A stretch of 64,000 nt of DNA from Thetidibacter halocola (GCF_018224955.1 NZ_JAGTUU010000003.1:372001-436000), one strand, 5' to 3'; shown: positions 35,360-45,718, numbered from the stretch's first letter. Notes: generated by a model from the letters alone, not told the origin. Translations and numbers: made by a program.

Positions 35360-36143
35360 GTTCATCGAGGAAACCCGCGACGGGCGCGGCGTGGCGTCGC
35401 TGTGGCTGGCGCGGGCGGATAAGCACAACGCGCTCTCGGCGCAGATGCTGACCGAATTGCAGGACGCGGCTGGGCGGCTTGCGCAGGATGACAGCGTGCG
35501 GGTCGTCGTGCTGGCGGCGCGGGGGCCGAGCTTTTGCGCCGGGGGCGACCTCGCCTGGATGCGGGAACAGTTCGAGATGGAGACCGCCACGCGGCGGCGC
35601 GAGTCGGCCCGCATCGCCCAGGCGCTGGGGGCACTGCACGCGCTGCCGCAACCTCTGATCGGGCGGGTGCAGGGCAACGCCTTTGGCGGCGGGCTGGGGC
35701 TGATGGCGGTCTGCGACGTCTGCATTGGCGTCACTGGGTTGAAGTTCGGCTTTACCGAAACGCGACTGGGCCTGATCCCGGCCAATATCGGGCCTTACGT
35801 CATCGCCCGGATGGGGGCGGTGCGGGCGTCCCGGGTCTTCATGAACGCGCGGGTCTTTGGCGCGGAGGAGGCGGTTTCGCTGGACCTGCTGGCGCGGGTC
35901 GTCGGCGCGGAGGCGCTGGACGAGGCGGTGGAGGCCGAGGTCGCGCCCTATCTCGCCTGCGCGCCGGGCGCGGTGCGCGAGGCCAAGGCGCTGTTGCGGT
36001 CGCTGGCCGGAGCCGTGCGGACCGAGGACGTCGACGCCGCCATCGACGCGCTGGCGCGGCGCTGGGAAAGCGCCGAGGCGCAGGCGGGCATCGCGGCCTT
36101 CTTCGACAAGCGGCCCGCGCCGTGGTCGGGGCAGGCGGGGTGA
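35352..36143 (+). CDS. liuC: Methylglutaconyl-CoA hydratase (enoyl-CoA hydratase family)
   Basis: Crotonase-fold enzyme hydrating 3-methylglutaconyl-CoA to HMG-CoA, 263 residues. Oxyanion-hole segments are GPSFCAGGDLAWM and QGNAFGGGLGLMAVCD, followed by FTETRLGLIPANI with a catalytic glutamate candidate. The specific substrate is inferred from the neighbouring mcc and hmgL genes. Last of the coupled operon; a 24-bp palindrome lies 51 bases after its stop. Confidence 0.92.
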   Translation: MAEFIEETRDGRGVASLWLARADKHNALSAQMLTELQDAAGRLAQDDSVRVVVLAARGPSFCAGGDLAWMREQFEMETATRRRESARIAQALGALHALPQPLIGRVQGNAFGGGLGLMAVCDVCIGVTGLKFGFTETRLGLIPANIGPYVIARMGAVRASRVFMNARVFGAEEAVSLDLLARVVGAEALDEAVEAEVAPYLACAPGAVREAKALLRSLAGAVRTEDVDAAIDALARRWESAEAQAGIAAFFDKRPAPWSGQAG

Positions 36144-36194
36144 CGGCCCGCCCGGCGGGTGGGTGCGCCCTTGAAAAGGTCAGCTTTGCTGCCT

Positions 36195-36218
36195 CAATGT
36201 TTCGCGCGCGAAACATTG
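36195..36218. promoter_or_regulatory. Perfect 24-bp palindrome before a membrane-protein gene
   Basis: CAATGTTTCGCG (36195-36206) is followed by its exact reverse complement (36207-36218), giving 24 bp of perfect dyad symmetry. The inner 14 bases TTTCGCGCGCGAAA share the TTTC-RCGCGY-GAAA form with 15017-15030. It lies in the gap between liuC and the gene at 36270. It could be an operator or form a 10-bp RNA hairpin. Confidence 0.6.
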
Positions 36219-36269
36219 GGTCCGGGGTGAACCCGGCGTAAGGGTTCCATCAGGAAAGGTGACGCAGAC

Positions 36270-36644
36270 ATGACGGCACAGATCGCGCATCTTTACGCCA
36301 CGGGCTGCCTTGCGCTGGTGTTCTTCCAGGTCGCGCTGATCGCCGGCGCGCCGCTGGGCGCCTGGACACAAGGCGGGCGGGTCGAAGGCCGACTCGATCC
36401 CAAGGGGCGGGTCATGGCGGCGCTGTCGATCCCGATCCTGCTTTTCATGGCGCTGGCGATCCTGTCGGCGGCGGGGTTCCCGGGGCTGGGCTGGCCGCGC
36501 TGGACGGGCTGGGCGGCCCTCGCGGTGTCGGGGCTGAGTTGCGCGGTGAACTGGATCACCCCCTCGCGGCCCGAGCGTGCGCTCTGGGGGCCGGTCACGA
36601 CTGTGATGGTCGCGCTGGCGCTTTATGTCATGGCGGTGGGCTGA
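36270..36644 (+). CDS. Four-span membrane protein of unknown function
   Basis: A 124-residue hydrophobic protein with about four membrane segments (around 5-28, 48-66, 80-97 and 104-123). I do not recognise it. The start ATG follows AGGAAAGG. It stands alone between the leucine operon and the nuo operon, with a perfect 24-bp palindrome just upstream that may control it. Confidence 0.7.
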   Translation: MTAQIAHLYATGCLALVFFQVALIAGAPLGAWTQGGRVEGRLDPKGRVMAALSIPILLFMALAILSAAGFPGLGWPRWTGWAALAVSGLSCAVNWITPSRPERALWGPVTTVMVALALYVMAVG

Positions 36645-36871
36645 TGCCGGGGCGCCGTATGCCAACGCATGCCAGGACAGGGCGCATCCATTTGTCGCGC
36701 TTGGGATTTCAGACTCAACCGACTGAAATGCAACAACTTTCATCTTTCTGAATATGTCGGGCCGCGGTTGACCCTGCCGCGGCGCAGCGGTAACAGTGAC
36801 GCGACACGGCGCGGACCGCCCAGAGAGGAGTCCGCCCGATCCCGACCGCAGGCCCAAGGAGGTGCCACCCC

Positions 36872-37761
<890 letters not shown>

Positions 37762-37772
37762 GGGAGAATGTG

Positions 37773-38381
37773 ATGACCGAGGCCCTGAAAGAGCTTGGCG
37801 CGTATATCGAGGCGAAGCGCCCCGATTGCGTCCTTGGCTGGAGCGTGGATCACGGCGAGCTGACCGTCGACGTGGCGCCCGCCAACATCCGCGGCTTTGC
37901 CGAGTTCCTCAAGACCGATCCCAGCTGCCGGTTTTCGTCGCTGGTGGATATCACCGGCGTGGACTGGCCGCAGCGGCCCAAGCGGTTCGACGTGGTGTAT
38001 CATTTCCTGTCGATGTACCAGAACCACCGCATCCGCCTGCGCGCCAGCATCCGCGAGGACGAGATGGTCCCCTCGATCGTGACGGTGCATCCCTCGGCCA
38101 ACTGGTTCGAGCGTGAGGTCTTCGACATGTTCGGCGTGCTGTTCTCGGGCCACCCGGACCTGCGCCGCATCCTGACGGACTACGGCTTTCGCGGTTACCC
38201 GCTGCGCAAGGACTTCCCGACCACCGGCTATACCGAGGTGCGCTACGACGAAGAGCAGAAGCGCGTCGTCTACGAACCCGTTTCGCTGGTGCAGGAATAC
38301 CGCCAGTTCGATTTCATGTCGCCGTGGGAAGGCGCGAAATACGTGCTGCCGGGCGATGAAAAGACCGGGGGCAAGGCATGA
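37773..38381 (+). CDS. nuoC: NADH:quinone oxidoreductase subunit C
   Basis: Peripheral-arm structural subunit (30 kDa type), 202 residues, separate from NuoD as in most alphaproteobacteria. The hallmark [39 protein letters not shown] is present ([18 protein letters not shown]). The ATG at 37773 follows GGGAGA; a GTG precedes it by one codon. The stop overlaps the next gene (ATGA). Confidence 0.96.
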   Translation: MTEALKELGAYIEAKRPDCVLGWSVDHGELTVDVAPANIRGFAEFLKTDPSCRFSSLVDITGVDWPQRPKRFDVVYHFLSMYQNHRIRLRASIREDEMVPSIVTVHPSANWFEREVFDMFGVLFSGHPDLRRILTDYGFRGYPLRKDFPTTGYTEVRYDEEQKRVVYEPVSLVQEYRQFDFMSPWEGAKYVLPGDEKTGGKA

Positions 38382-38755
38382 GCGACGCTTATGCCGAGGT
38401 GCTCGCCGCCGCCCACGCCTATGGCGAGGCGGTTTATCATGCGCGGCCCGAGGTTTTCGAGACGCTGTGCCACGACCGGTTCAACATGACGATGGTCGGC
38501 CCGGATGGGTTCACCTACTGGGACAAGGCCGGGTATCTGGCGCGCGTCAGCGGGCGCCAGGGGGCCGAGGGCGAACCGTCGTATGAAATCCTCGGGATCG
38601 ACGTGGCGGGTGGCGAGATCGCGCGCGTTCACCTTTGGGTCGACGTGCCGCCGCTGCGTTACGAGGATCACCTGGGCTTTGTCCGCGAAGGCGGATCGTG
38701 GAAACTGCTGACCAAGGTGTTCCGCACCATGGCCCGGCTGGACGAACGGGAGTAA
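38378..38755 (+). CDS. NTF2/SnoaL-like protein inserted between nuoC and nuoD
   Basis: A 125-residue protein with the cone-shaped NTF2-like pattern: an N-terminal helix ([21 protein letters not shown]), [24 protein letters not shown] and a C-terminal strand set ([24 protein letters not shown]). No signal peptide. It overlaps nuoC by ATGA and precedes nuoD by six bases, so it is made with complex I subunits. No known complex I role; binding of a small ligand or assembly help is possible. Confidence 0.75.
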   Translation: MSDAYAEVLAAAHAYGEAVYHARPEVFETLCHDRFNMTMVGPDGFTYWDKAGYLARVSGRQGAEGEPSYEILGIDVAGGEIARVHLWVDVPPLRYEDHLGFVREGGSWKLLTKVFRTMARLDERE

Positions 38756-38761
38756 GGCACC

Positions 38762-39994
38762 ATGATGGACGGCTCCAAATTCGACGACGGCAGCGTGGAC
38801 GCGCTGCAAGGCGAACAGAAAATCCGCAATTTCAACATCAACTTCGGCCCGCAACATCCTGCGGCGCATGGCGTTCTTCGCCTGGTGCTGGAGCTGGACG
38901 GCGAGATCGTGGAACGCTGCGACCCGCATATCGGCCTGCTGCATCGCGGCACCGAAAAGCTGATGGAAAGCCGCACCTACCTGCAGAACCTGCCCTATTT
39001 CGACCGGCTGGATTACGTGGCGCCGATGAACCAGGAACACGCCTGGTGCCTGGCCATAGAGCGGCTCTGCGGCATCGAGGTGCCGCGCCGGGCCTCGCTG
39101 ATCCGGGTGCTGTATTCGGAAATCGGCCGTGTTCTGAACCACCTGCTGAATGTCACCACGCAGGCGATGGACGTGGGCGCGCTGACCCCGCCACTCTGGG
39201 GCTTCGAGGAACGCGAGAAGCTGATGGTGTTCTACGAGCGCGCCTGCGGGGCGCGCCTGCACGCCGCCTATTTCCGCCCCGGCGGCGTCCACCAGGACCT
39301 GCCGCCGGAACTGATCGACGATATCGAGACCTGGGCGCAGGAATTCCCCGCCAAGTTGCAGGATATCGACGACCTGCTGACCGAGAACCGCATCTTCAAG
39401 CAGCGCAACTGCGATATTGGTGTGATTTCCGAGGCCGAGATCAACGAGTGGGGCTTCTCCGGCGTGATGGTGCGCGGCTCTGGCCTCGCCTGGGATTTGC
39501 GCCGCGCGCAACCCTATGAGTGCTACGACGAGTTCGACTTCCAGGTCGCCATCGGCAAGAACGGCGACTGCTATGACCGCTATCTGGTCCGCATGGCCGA
39601 GATGCGCGAAAGCGTGAAGATCATCCTCCAGGCTGTCGCCAAGCTGCGCGAGCCCGAGGCGCAGACCGACATCCAGGCGCGGGGCAAGTTCACGCCGCCG
39701 TCGCGGGCGGACATGAAGACGTCGATGGAATCGCTGATCCATCACTTCAAGCTGTATACCGAGGGTTTCCACGTCCCGGCGGGAGAGGTCTATGCCGCGG
39801 TCGAGGCGCCCAAGGGCGAATTCGGCGTCTACCTGGTGGCGGATGGCACGAACAAGCCCTACCGCGCCAAGCTGCGCGCACCGGGCTTCCTGCACCTGCA
39901 GGCGATGGACCATGTGGCCTCGGGCCACCAACTGGCCGACGTTGCGGCGATCATCGGCACGATGGATGTCGTGTTCGGGGAAATCGACCGCTGA
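38762..39994 (+). CDS. nuoD: NADH:quinone oxidoreductase subunit D
   Basis: The 49-kDa subunit that forms the quinone pocket with NuoB, 410 residues. The family start [39 protein letters not shown], and the C-terminal [15 protein letters not shown]...[14 protein letters not shown] are all intact. Two adjacent ATG codons (38762, 38765) can start it; AAGG lies upstream. Confidence 0.97.
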   Translation: MMDGSKFDDGSVDALQGEQKIRNFNINFGPQHPAAHGVLRLVLELDGEIVERCDPHIGLLHRGTEKLMESRTYLQNLPYFDRLDYVAPMNQEHAWCLAIERLCGIEVPRRASLIRVLYSEIGRVLNHLLNVTTQAMDVGALTPPLWGFEEREKLMVFYERACGARLHAAYFRPGGVHQDLPPELIDDIETWAQEFPAKLQDIDDLLTENRIFKQRNCDIGVISEAEINEWGFSGVMVRGSGLAWDLRRAQPYECYDEFDFQVAIGKNGDCYDRYLVRMAEMRESVKIILQAVAKLREPEAQTDIQARGKFTPPSRADMKTSMESLIHHFKLYTEGFHVPAGEVYAAVEAPKGEFGVYLVADGTNKPYRAKLRAPGFLHLQAMDHVASGHQLADVAAIIGTMDVVFGEIDR

Positions 39995-40017
39995 GGCGGC
40001 CAAGAGGGACGCTCGAC

Positions 40018-40332
40018 ATGAAGAAGACCGCCGCAGCCCTGGCCGCCCTGGCCCTGACCGCCGCCTGCGTTCCGCCGCAGGGCGTGTCACAGACCGATAT
40101 CGCGCTGTTCGACACCGCCGTGGCCTCGATCGGCTGCGACCTCGTGGACGAAAGCGATTACCAACCGGTCGAATTGCAGACCGGCATGCCGCGCGCCAAG
40201 CTGATCGAGATCGCGCAATACAAGGTCTCGCTGAAAGAGGCGGTCAGCCTGTCGAATGGCGGCGTGCGCCTTGTGACGGGGGCCTGCACGCCCGCCGCCA
40301 CGCCGCAGCCCGCCGCCCCCGCCCAGACCTGA
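40018..40332 (+). CDS. Putative lipoprotein in the nuo operon
   Basis: A 104-residue protein with a signal peptide ending in a lipobox-like LTAAC (Cys17), so probably membrane-anchored on the periplasmic side. The mature part has C40 and C89 and the segment QTDIALFDTAVASIGCDLVDESDYQPVELQTG. I do not recognise the family. It lies 23 bases after nuoD and before nuoE. Confidence 0.7.
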   Translation: MKKTAAALAALALTAACVPPQGVSQTDIALFDTAVASIGCDLVDESDYQPVELQTGMPRAKLIEIAQYKVSLKEAVSLSNGGVRLVTGACTPAATPQPAAPAQT

Positions 40333-40383
40333 GACCGCAGCCGCGCCCGCCAAGGCGGCGTGGCCCGAGGCAAGGAAGATGAG

Positions 40384-41535
40384 ATGCTGAGACGTCTGCA
40401 CCCCGAGCAACCCGAAGGTTTCGCCTTCACGCCCGCCAACCAGGCCTGGGCGCGCGAGCAGATCACGAAATATCCGCCGGGCCGCCAGGCCAGCGCGATC
40501 ATTCCGCTGCTCTGGCGCGCGCAGGAACAGGAAGGCTGGCTGACCCGCCCCGCGATCGAGCAAGTCGCCGACATGCTGGGCATGCCTTATATCCGCGCGC
40601 TCGAGGTGGCGACCTTCTACTTCATGTTCCAGCTACAGCCGGTGGGCAGCGTGGCGCATGTGCAGATATGCGGCACGACATCGTGCATGATCTGCGGCGC
40701 CGAGGACCTGATCGCCGTCTGCCGCGAAAAGATCGCCGACAAGGCGCATGCGCTGTCGGCCGACGGCAAGTTCAGCTGGGAAGAGGTCGAGTGCCTGGGC
40801 GCCTGCGCCAACGCGCCGATGGCCCAGATCGGCAAGGACTATTACGAGGACCTGACCGCCGACAAGCTGCGCGCCCTGCTGGATGCGCTGGCGAGGGGCG
40901 AGGTGCCGCAGGCCGGGCCGCAGAACGGGCGGTTCGCGGCGGAGCCCGCCTCGGGGATCACCTCGCTGACGGAATTCGTCAACGCCTCGATCAAGCTGAA
41001 CGCCAGCGCGCAGCTGGCGGCGGATATCGGCGACACGGTCAAGCGCATCGACGGCACCGAGGTTCCGCTACGCGCGCCTTGGGGCGATGCCTCGGGGATG
41101 CGCGGGGCGGCCAATGCGTCGGCCGCACCGACGCGGGCCGGCGATGCGTCGGACAAGCGGTCCGAGGTGCCGGGCGCTGCCCCCAACGTCAAGGCCAAGG
41201 CAAAGCCCGAGCCCGATGTGCGACCAAAAGAGGATGTCGCGGCTGCTACCCCGGCCGAGTCCCTGGGCACCAAGCCCGCGACGCTCGCCGCTCCGCGCGA
41301 CGATAAGGCCGACGATCTTAAGAAGATCAAGGGGATCGGCCCCAAGCTGGAGCAGCTTTGCCACCAGCTGGGCTTTTACCATTTCGACCAGATCGCCGCC
41401 TGGACCCCCGACGAAGTGGCCTGGGTTGATGCGAATCTCGAAGGGTTCAAGGGCCGCGTCACCCGTGACGACTGGATCGCGCAGGCGAAAATCCTTGCCT
41501 CGGGCGGCGAGACGGATTTCTCTGGTCGCGCATAG
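40384..41535 (+). CDS. nuoE: NADH:quinone oxidoreductase subunit E with C-terminal HhH module
   Basis: The 24-kDa [2Fe-2S] subunit of the NADH module, cluster N1a. Ligands C96, C101 (QICGTTSC) and C137, C141 (CLGACANAP) keep the normal spacing. The protein is 383 residues, about twice the usual ~170-240: residues ~175-315 form an Ala/Pro/Lys-rich linker and ~317-383 a GIGPKLEQL helix-hairpin-helix module. Nearly the same module ends the next gene product and, more divergently, the one after. I start at the ATG at 40384 with AAGGAAG upstream. Confidence 0.93.
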   Translation: MLRRLHPEQPEGFAFTPANQAWAREQITKYPPGRQASAIIPLLWRAQEQEGWLTRPAIEQVADMLGMPYIRALEVATFYFMFQLQPVGSVAHVQICGTTSCMICGAEDLIAVCREKIADKAHALSADGKFSWEEVECLGACANAPMAQIGKDYYEDLTADKLRALLDALARGEVPQAGPQNGRFAAEPASGITSLTEFVNASIKLNASAQLAADIGDTVKRIDGTEVPLRAPWGDASGMRGAANASAAPTRAGDASDKRSEVPGAAPNVKAKAKPEPDVRPKEDVAAATPAESLGTKPATLAAPRDDKADDLKKIKGIGPKLEQLCHQLGFYHFDQIAAWTPDEVAWVDANLEGFKGRVTRDDWIAQAKILASGGETDFSGRA

Positions 41536-41589
41536 AAGGGTTGTGTTCACGACCTGTGACAGACCCGAACACGGACAGGGAGTGATGCG

Positions 41590-42324
41590 ATGAACGACAA
41601 CAACGGCGGATTCAGCTGCGCCTTGGGCTGCTGGGCACTGGCGGCCGGGGCGGGCCTGCTTGCCTTCATCCTGCTCATCGTGCTGGGCGGCCAGGGCTTC
41701 ATAGCCTCGGTCTTTCTCAGCGCCGTGCTCTTTGCGGGGCTCGGCCTGTTGATGGGCTGGATCTTTTGCCAGCCGCTGCCCAAGGCGGGCGAGGTGAAGC
41801 CGGGCGAGGATCGCGGCATGCGTGCCGTGCCGCCGCCGCTTGGCGAGACGGGTCACGCAGCACCTGCCGCCGCGCCGGCCCCGAAGGCCGAGGCGCCCGC
41901 AGCGGCCGCCAAGCCCGCCGCGACGGCACCCGCCGCCGCAGAACCCGTGATCCAGCCCAGCAAGGCGCTGGCCGGCGAGGCCGACCTTGCAGGGCGCAAG
42001 GGCAGCTGGAAATACCAAGGCGCAGCCGCGCCCGCATCCGCAGCGGCCCCTGCGCCCGCAGCGGCCGAGGCCGGCGAGGGGACCAGGCCGGCCATGCTGT
42101 CCGCCGCGCGCGAAGGCGGGCCGGACAACCTGAAGGACATCAAGGGAATCGGGCCGAAGCTGGAACAGCTTTGCCACAGTATGGGCGTCTTTCACTTCGA
42201 CCAGATCGCCAGTTGGGGCCCGGCAGAGGTGGCGTGGATGGACGCCAACCTCGAGGGCTTCAAGGGCCGCGTCACCCGCGACGACTGGGTCGGCCAGGCC
42301 AAGGCGCTGGTCGCGGGCCGGTAG
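41590..42324 (+). CDS. Membrane protein with C-terminal HhH module (NuoE-tail paralogue)
   Basis: A 244-residue protein: two membrane segments (about 9-34 and 38-60), a long Ala/Pro linker (~85-165), then a C-terminal module almost identical to the NuoE tail ([36 protein letters not shown]). The module would face the cytoplasm if the N-terminus does. Its close similarity, also at DNA level, to the end of nuoE points to duplication within the operon. The function is unknown. Confidence 0.8.
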   Translation: MNDNNGGFSCALGCWALAAGAGLLAFILLIVLGGQGFIASVFLSAVLFAGLGLLMGWIFCQPLPKAGEVKPGEDRGMRAVPPPLGETGHAAPAAAPAPKAEAPAAAAKPAATAPAAAEPVIQPSKALAGEADLAGRKGSWKYQGAAAPASAAAPAPAAAEAGEGTRPAMLSAAREGGPDNLKDIKGIGPKLEQLCHSMGVFHFDQIASWGPAEVAWMDANLEGFKGRVTRDDWVGQAKALVAGR

Positions 42325-42497
42325 GCGACTATCGCGCGGCGCATGGATACCGGCGCGGCCTTTGGGCCGCCCCTGCGACGAGACGGGGCATTGCACGGCG
42401 CGTCGGGCTGTGCGACCCCTCGCATGGCACTGTCGGGGAGGAACGGCGCTGACGAGGCGCGGATAGGCCGCGCCTGCTTTCACATGGGAGCCATGAC

Positions 42498-43238
42498 GTG
42501 ATCAGACTCAATCCCCAAGGATATGCGACACCCGATTACGGCCCGATGTTCCGCTTCTGGGGTACGCAGGCCGAACTCGCGCTGCATTTCCAGAACCAGA
42601 TGTTTCGCGCCATGTTTGCGCCGGCGACATTCCTGGCATCGCTGTCCAGCCCCTGCGCGCCGGCAAAGACGCGCCGAACCGCTGCAGCCAAGCCGGCCGC
42701 GCCAGCATTTGTGCGGCCGCATCCGGTGGAGCCCACCGCGCCGGTGGCCGAGACCGTCGCCGTGACCGAACCGGCTCAACCGGTGGCAAAGGCCGTCGAC
42801 ACACCCGAACCGGTGGTCGAGGCCGCGCCGGTCGCCAAACCCGCGCCCGTTGTCGAGACCACGTCGGTGGTCGAGGCCGCGCCGGTCGCCACACCCGCGC
42901 CCGTTATCGAGACTACGCCCGTGGCCCAGCCCGCGCCTGTGGTCGAAACCGCGTCGGTCCAGCCCGAGCCGAAAGCAGATCCCGCGGCCAAACCCGCACC
43001 CGTTTTCGTGCGTCTCGACGCGCCGCGCGGCGGAGCGGGAGACGACCTGACGGCGATCAAGGGTGTCGGCCCGAAACTGGCCGAGGCGCTGAACGCCGAG
43101 GGCATCTGGCATCTCGACCAGCTGGCGGCGATGACCGAGACCGACGCCGCCCGGATCGACGAGACGATTCCCGCCACCCGTGGCCGCGCCCTGCGCGACG
43201 ACTGGGCGGCGCAGGCCCGTGCGCTGATCGGCGCCTGA
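42498..43238 (+). CDS. Third HhH-module protein with Pro/Val/Ala repeat linker
   Basis: A 246-residue protein: an N-terminal helical part (FRFWGTQAELALHFQNQMFRAMF, vaguely phasin-like), a linker of about 110 residues made of PAPVVET/VVEAAPVA repeats, and a C-terminal module IKGVGPKLAEALNAEG...RGRALRDDW related to the NuoE tail. It starts with GTG at 42498, eight bases after GGGAG. The module is more diverged than in the two upstream copies. No membrane segment. Confidence 0.75.
   Translation: MIRLNPQGYATPDYGPMFRFWGTQAELALHFQNQMFRAMFAPATFLASLSSPCAPAKTRRTAAAKPAAPAFVRPHPVEPTAPVAETVAVTEPAQPVAKAVDTPEPVVEAAPVAKPAPVVETTSVVEAAPVATPAPVIETTPVAQPAPVVETASVQPEPKADPAAKPAPVFVRLDAPRGGAGDDLTAIKGVGPKLAEALNAEGIWHLDQLAAMTETDAARIDETIPATRGRALRDDWAAQARALIGA
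42811..42956 (+). repeat. 54-base tandem repeat coding the linker
   Basis: Units 42811-42864 and 42865-42918 are nearly identical; a third, degenerate unit follows to about 42956. Each unit codes 18 residues (VVEAAPVA-PAPVVETT type). The repeats are in frame and lie only in the linker of the gene at 42498-43238. Confidence 0.75.
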
Positions 43239-43248
43239 CGGAGGAACG

Positions 43249-43467
43249 ATGCCGGACCGGGACTCGCACAACCGCAAGGGGCGCCAGATCGCCCTGGTGA
43301 TCGCGGGCACCGGTATGGCCTGGATCGCCGCGACGGCGATCGGGGCCAGCGCGGGGTGGACCCACCGCACGCTGGCCCTTTTCGACATGGCGGCCCTCGC
43401 GGGCTTTGCCTTTGCAATCTGGATGATATACGGCCTCTGGCGCGAGCGCCGGAACAACAAGGACTGA
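43249..43467 (+). CDS. Small two-span membrane protein, DUF5337-like
   Basis: A 72-residue protein with a basic N-terminus (RDSHNRKGRQ) and two membrane segments (about 13-33 and 42-60), ending WRERRNNKD. It matches my memory of the DUF5337 family found in the nuo operons of Rhodobacterales. It lies 10 bases after the previous gene and 3 bases before nuoF. Possibly a membrane accessory or assembly factor of complex I. Confidence 0.7.
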   Translation: MPDRDSHNRKGRQIALVIAGTGMAWIAATAIGASAGWTHRTLALFDMAALAGFAFAIWMIYGLWRERRNNKD

Positions 43468-43470
43468 TCC

Positions 43471-44769
43471 ATGCTGGAAGACAAGGACCGCATCTTCACC
43501 AACATCTACGGCATGCACGACCGCACCCTCGCGGGCGCCAAGGCGCGCGGCCACTGGGATGGCACGGCGGGCATCCTCCAGAAGGGGCGCGACTGGATCA
43601 TCGACCAGATGAAGGCCAGCGGGTTGCGCGGCCGGGGCGGGGCGGGTTTCCCGACCGGGCTGAAATGGTCCTTCATGCCCAAGGAATCGGACGGGCGGCC
43701 CAGCTACCTCGTGGTCAACGCCGACGAATCCGAGCCCGGCACCTGCAAGGACCGCGAGATCATGCGCCATGACCCGCATACGCTGGTCGAGGGCTGCCTG
43801 ATCGCCAGTTTCGCAATGCAGGCCCATGCCTGCTACATCTATATCCGCGGCGAATACATCCGCGAGCGCGAGGCGCTTCAGGCCGCGATCGACGAGGCCT
43901 ATGACGCGGGCCTGCTGGGCAAGAATGCCGCAAAATCCGGCTGGGATTTCGACTTGTATCTGCATCACGGCGCCGGCGCCTATATCTGCGGTGAGGAAAC
44001 CGCGCTGCTGGAAAGCCTCGAAGGCAAGAAGGGCATGCCCCGGATGAAGCCGCCGTTCCCGGCGGGCTCGGGCCTCTATGGCTGCCCGACCACGGTGAAC
44101 AACGTCGAATCCATCGCCGTCGTCCCGACGATCCTGCGGCGCGGGCCTGAATGGTTCTCGTCCTTCGGGCGGCAGAACAACGCAGGGACGAAACTGTTCG
44201 CCATCTCGGGCCACGTGAACAACCCCTGCGTCGTCGAAGAGGCGATGTCGATCCCCTTCGAGGAGTTGATCGAAAAGCATTGCGGCGGGATTCGCGGCGG
44301 CTGGGGCAACCTCAAGGCGGTGATCCCCGGCGGCTCGTCCGTGCCCTGCGTGCGCGGCGAGAAGATGAAGGACGCCATCATGGACTTCGACTACCTGCGC
44401 GGCGAGCTGGGCTCTGGCCTGGGCACCGCGGCGGTCATCGTGATGGACCAGTCCACCGACATCATCAAGGCGATCTGGCGGCTGTCGAAATTCTACAAGC
44501 ACGAAAGCTGCGGCCAGTGCACGCCCTGCCGCGAGGGCACCGGCTGGATGATGCGGGTGATGGAGCGGCTCGTGAAAGGCAACGCCGACCCCGAGGAAAT
44601 CGACATGCTCTGGGACGTGACCAAGCAGGTCGAGGGCCACACGATCTGCGCCCTTGGCGACGCGGCGGCCTGGCCGATCCAGGGCCTGATCCGCAACTTC
44701 CGCGACGAGATCGAGGACCGCATCAAGGCGCAGCAGACCGGGCGCGTGAGCGCGGTCGCGGCGGAATGA
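43471..44769 (+). CDS. nuoF: NADH:quinone oxidoreductase subunit F
   Basis: The 51-kDa subunit binding NADH, FMN and cluster N3, 432 residues. The NADH/FMN glycine loop [10 protein letters not shown] spans 54-63, with the flavin region [15 protein letters not shown] and [18 protein letters not shown]. Cluster ligands C347, C350, C353 ([13 protein letters not shown]) and C393 are intact. The stop overlaps the next gene (ATGA). Confidence 0.97.
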   Translation: MLEDKDRIFTNIYGMHDRTLAGAKARGHWDGTAGILQKGRDWIIDQMKASGLRGRGGAGFPTGLKWSFMPKESDGRPSYLVVNADESEPGTCKDREIMRHDPHTLVEGCLIASFAMQAHACYIYIRGEYIREREALQAAIDEAYDAGLLGKNAAKSGWDFDLYLHHGAGAYICGEETALLESLEGKKGMPRMKPPFPAGSGLYGCPTTVNNVESIAVVPTILRRGPEWFSSFGRQNNAGTKLFAISGHVNNPCVVEEAMSIPFEELIEKHCGGIRGGWGNLKAVIPGGSSVPCVRGEKMKDAIMDFDYLRGELGSGLGTAAVIVMDQSTDIIKAIWRLSKFYKHESCGQCTPCREGTGWMMRVMERLVKGNADPEEIDMLWDVTKQVEGHTICALGDAAAWPIQGLIRNFRDEIEDRIKAQQTGRVSAVAAE

Positions 44770-45191
44770 GCATCGCAGTCCACACCTATGGACTGCTGAA
44801 GGCGCCGCATGGGGAACCTGAGGTGCAAGCGTTCGTGGACGGGATTGCAACGGTCTATGCCGTGGCCGAGCGCAGCAAGGGCTATGTCTGGCGCTTCTCG
44901 GATTACGAAACACTCGCTCCCGTGCCGGTTCCCGCTGCTCGGACGTTGTCGATCTGGGATGATCTGGACAGCCTCAGGCACTTTGTTTGGGACACCCTGC
45001 ACGGCAAGTTCTATGCCCGGAAATCGGAATGGTTCCATGAACCCAACGAGCCGATGATGGTGCTTTGGAACACTGATCCCGCGGCGCGCCCGACGATGGA
45101 AGAAGCTTACGAAAAGCTTGAGTTTCTGCGGGCCAACGGGCCGAGCCCCGCTGCGTTCGACTGGCAGACGGCCGAAAAATATACCCAGTGA
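44766..45191 (+). CDS. DUF3291-like protein, first of a tandem pair
   Basis: A 141-residue soluble protein with a ferredoxin-like alpha/beta pattern: [29 protein letters not shown], then [30 protein letters not shown] and [23 protein letters not shown]. This agrees with DUF3291, relatives of antibiotic-biosynthesis-type monooxygenases. It overlaps nuoF by ATGA and is followed after four bases by a paralogue. The activity is unknown. Confidence 0.78.
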   Translation: MSIAVHTYGLLKAPHGEPEVQAFVDGIATVYAVAERSKGYVWRFSDYETLAPVPVPAARTLSIWDDLDSLRHFVWDTLHGKFYARKSEWFHEPNEPMMVLWNTDPAARPTMEEAYEKLEFLRANGPSPAAFDWQTAEKYTQ

Positions 45192-45195
45192 CGCT

Positions 45196-45666
45196 ATGCA
45201 TCTTGCGCAACTGAACATCGGCCGCCTTGCCGCCCCCACCGACGACCCGCGCGTGTCCGAGTTCATGGCGAATCTCGACCGGGTGAACGGGCTGGGCAAG
45301 CGGATGCCGGGCTTCGTCTGGATGATGGAGGGCTCGGGAGAACCGGGGACGGGCAACACCGAAAACGCCATCGGCAACGATCCGCAATTCGTCACCAACC
45401 TGACGGTGTGGGAGGACGTGGACAGCCTCGACCGTTTCGTCTGGGGGACGATCCACAAGCAGTTCTACGACCGCCGGAAGGAGTGGTTCGAGGTGCTGGG
45501 AGAGCAGCATTTCGTCATGTGGCGGGTTGCCGAGGGCCACCGGCCGACACAGGCCGAGGCGCTGGACCGGCTGGCGCACCGCAAGACACACGGCGACAGC
45601 GACCATGCCTTTGGCTGGGGCTGGCTCAAGGAGGCCGGCCTGTGGAAGACGCATGCCTGTGCTTGA
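45196..45666 (+). CDS. DUF3291-like protein, second of the pair
   Basis: A 156-residue protein with the same architecture as its upstream neighbour: HLAQLNIGRLAAP, GFVWMMEGSG, LTVWEDVDSLDRFVWGTIHKQFYDRRKEWFEVL, and VMWRVAEGHRPTQAEALDRLAHRKTHGDS. The shared W-D-DSL-FVW...W core shows the pair arose by duplication. No convincing ribosome-binding site precedes the ATG at 45196, so it probably depends on coupling to the upstream gene. Confidence 0.78.
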   Translation: MHLAQLNIGRLAAPTDDPRVSEFMANLDRVNGLGKRMPGFVWMMEGSGEPGTGNTENAIGNDPQFVTNLTVWEDVDSLDRFVWGTIHKQFYDRRKEWFEVLGEQHFVMWRVAEGHRPTQAEALDRLAHRKTHGDSDHAFGWGWLKEAGLWKTHACA

Positions 45667-45718
45667 CCATCGCGCGCCCACGGGCGACAGTCCGGCGCAA
45701 TCGAGGGGGGCTTTGGCC

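Noticed and set aside
36195-36218. A parS centromere-like site
   Set aside because: The outer TGTTTC/GAAACA match, but the centre is six bases (GCGCGC) instead of ACGT, and no parAB genes are nearby.
42811-42956. CRISPR-like or satellite repeat
   Set aside because: The units are directly adjacent, in frame and code a Pro/Val/Ala linker; there are no spacers.
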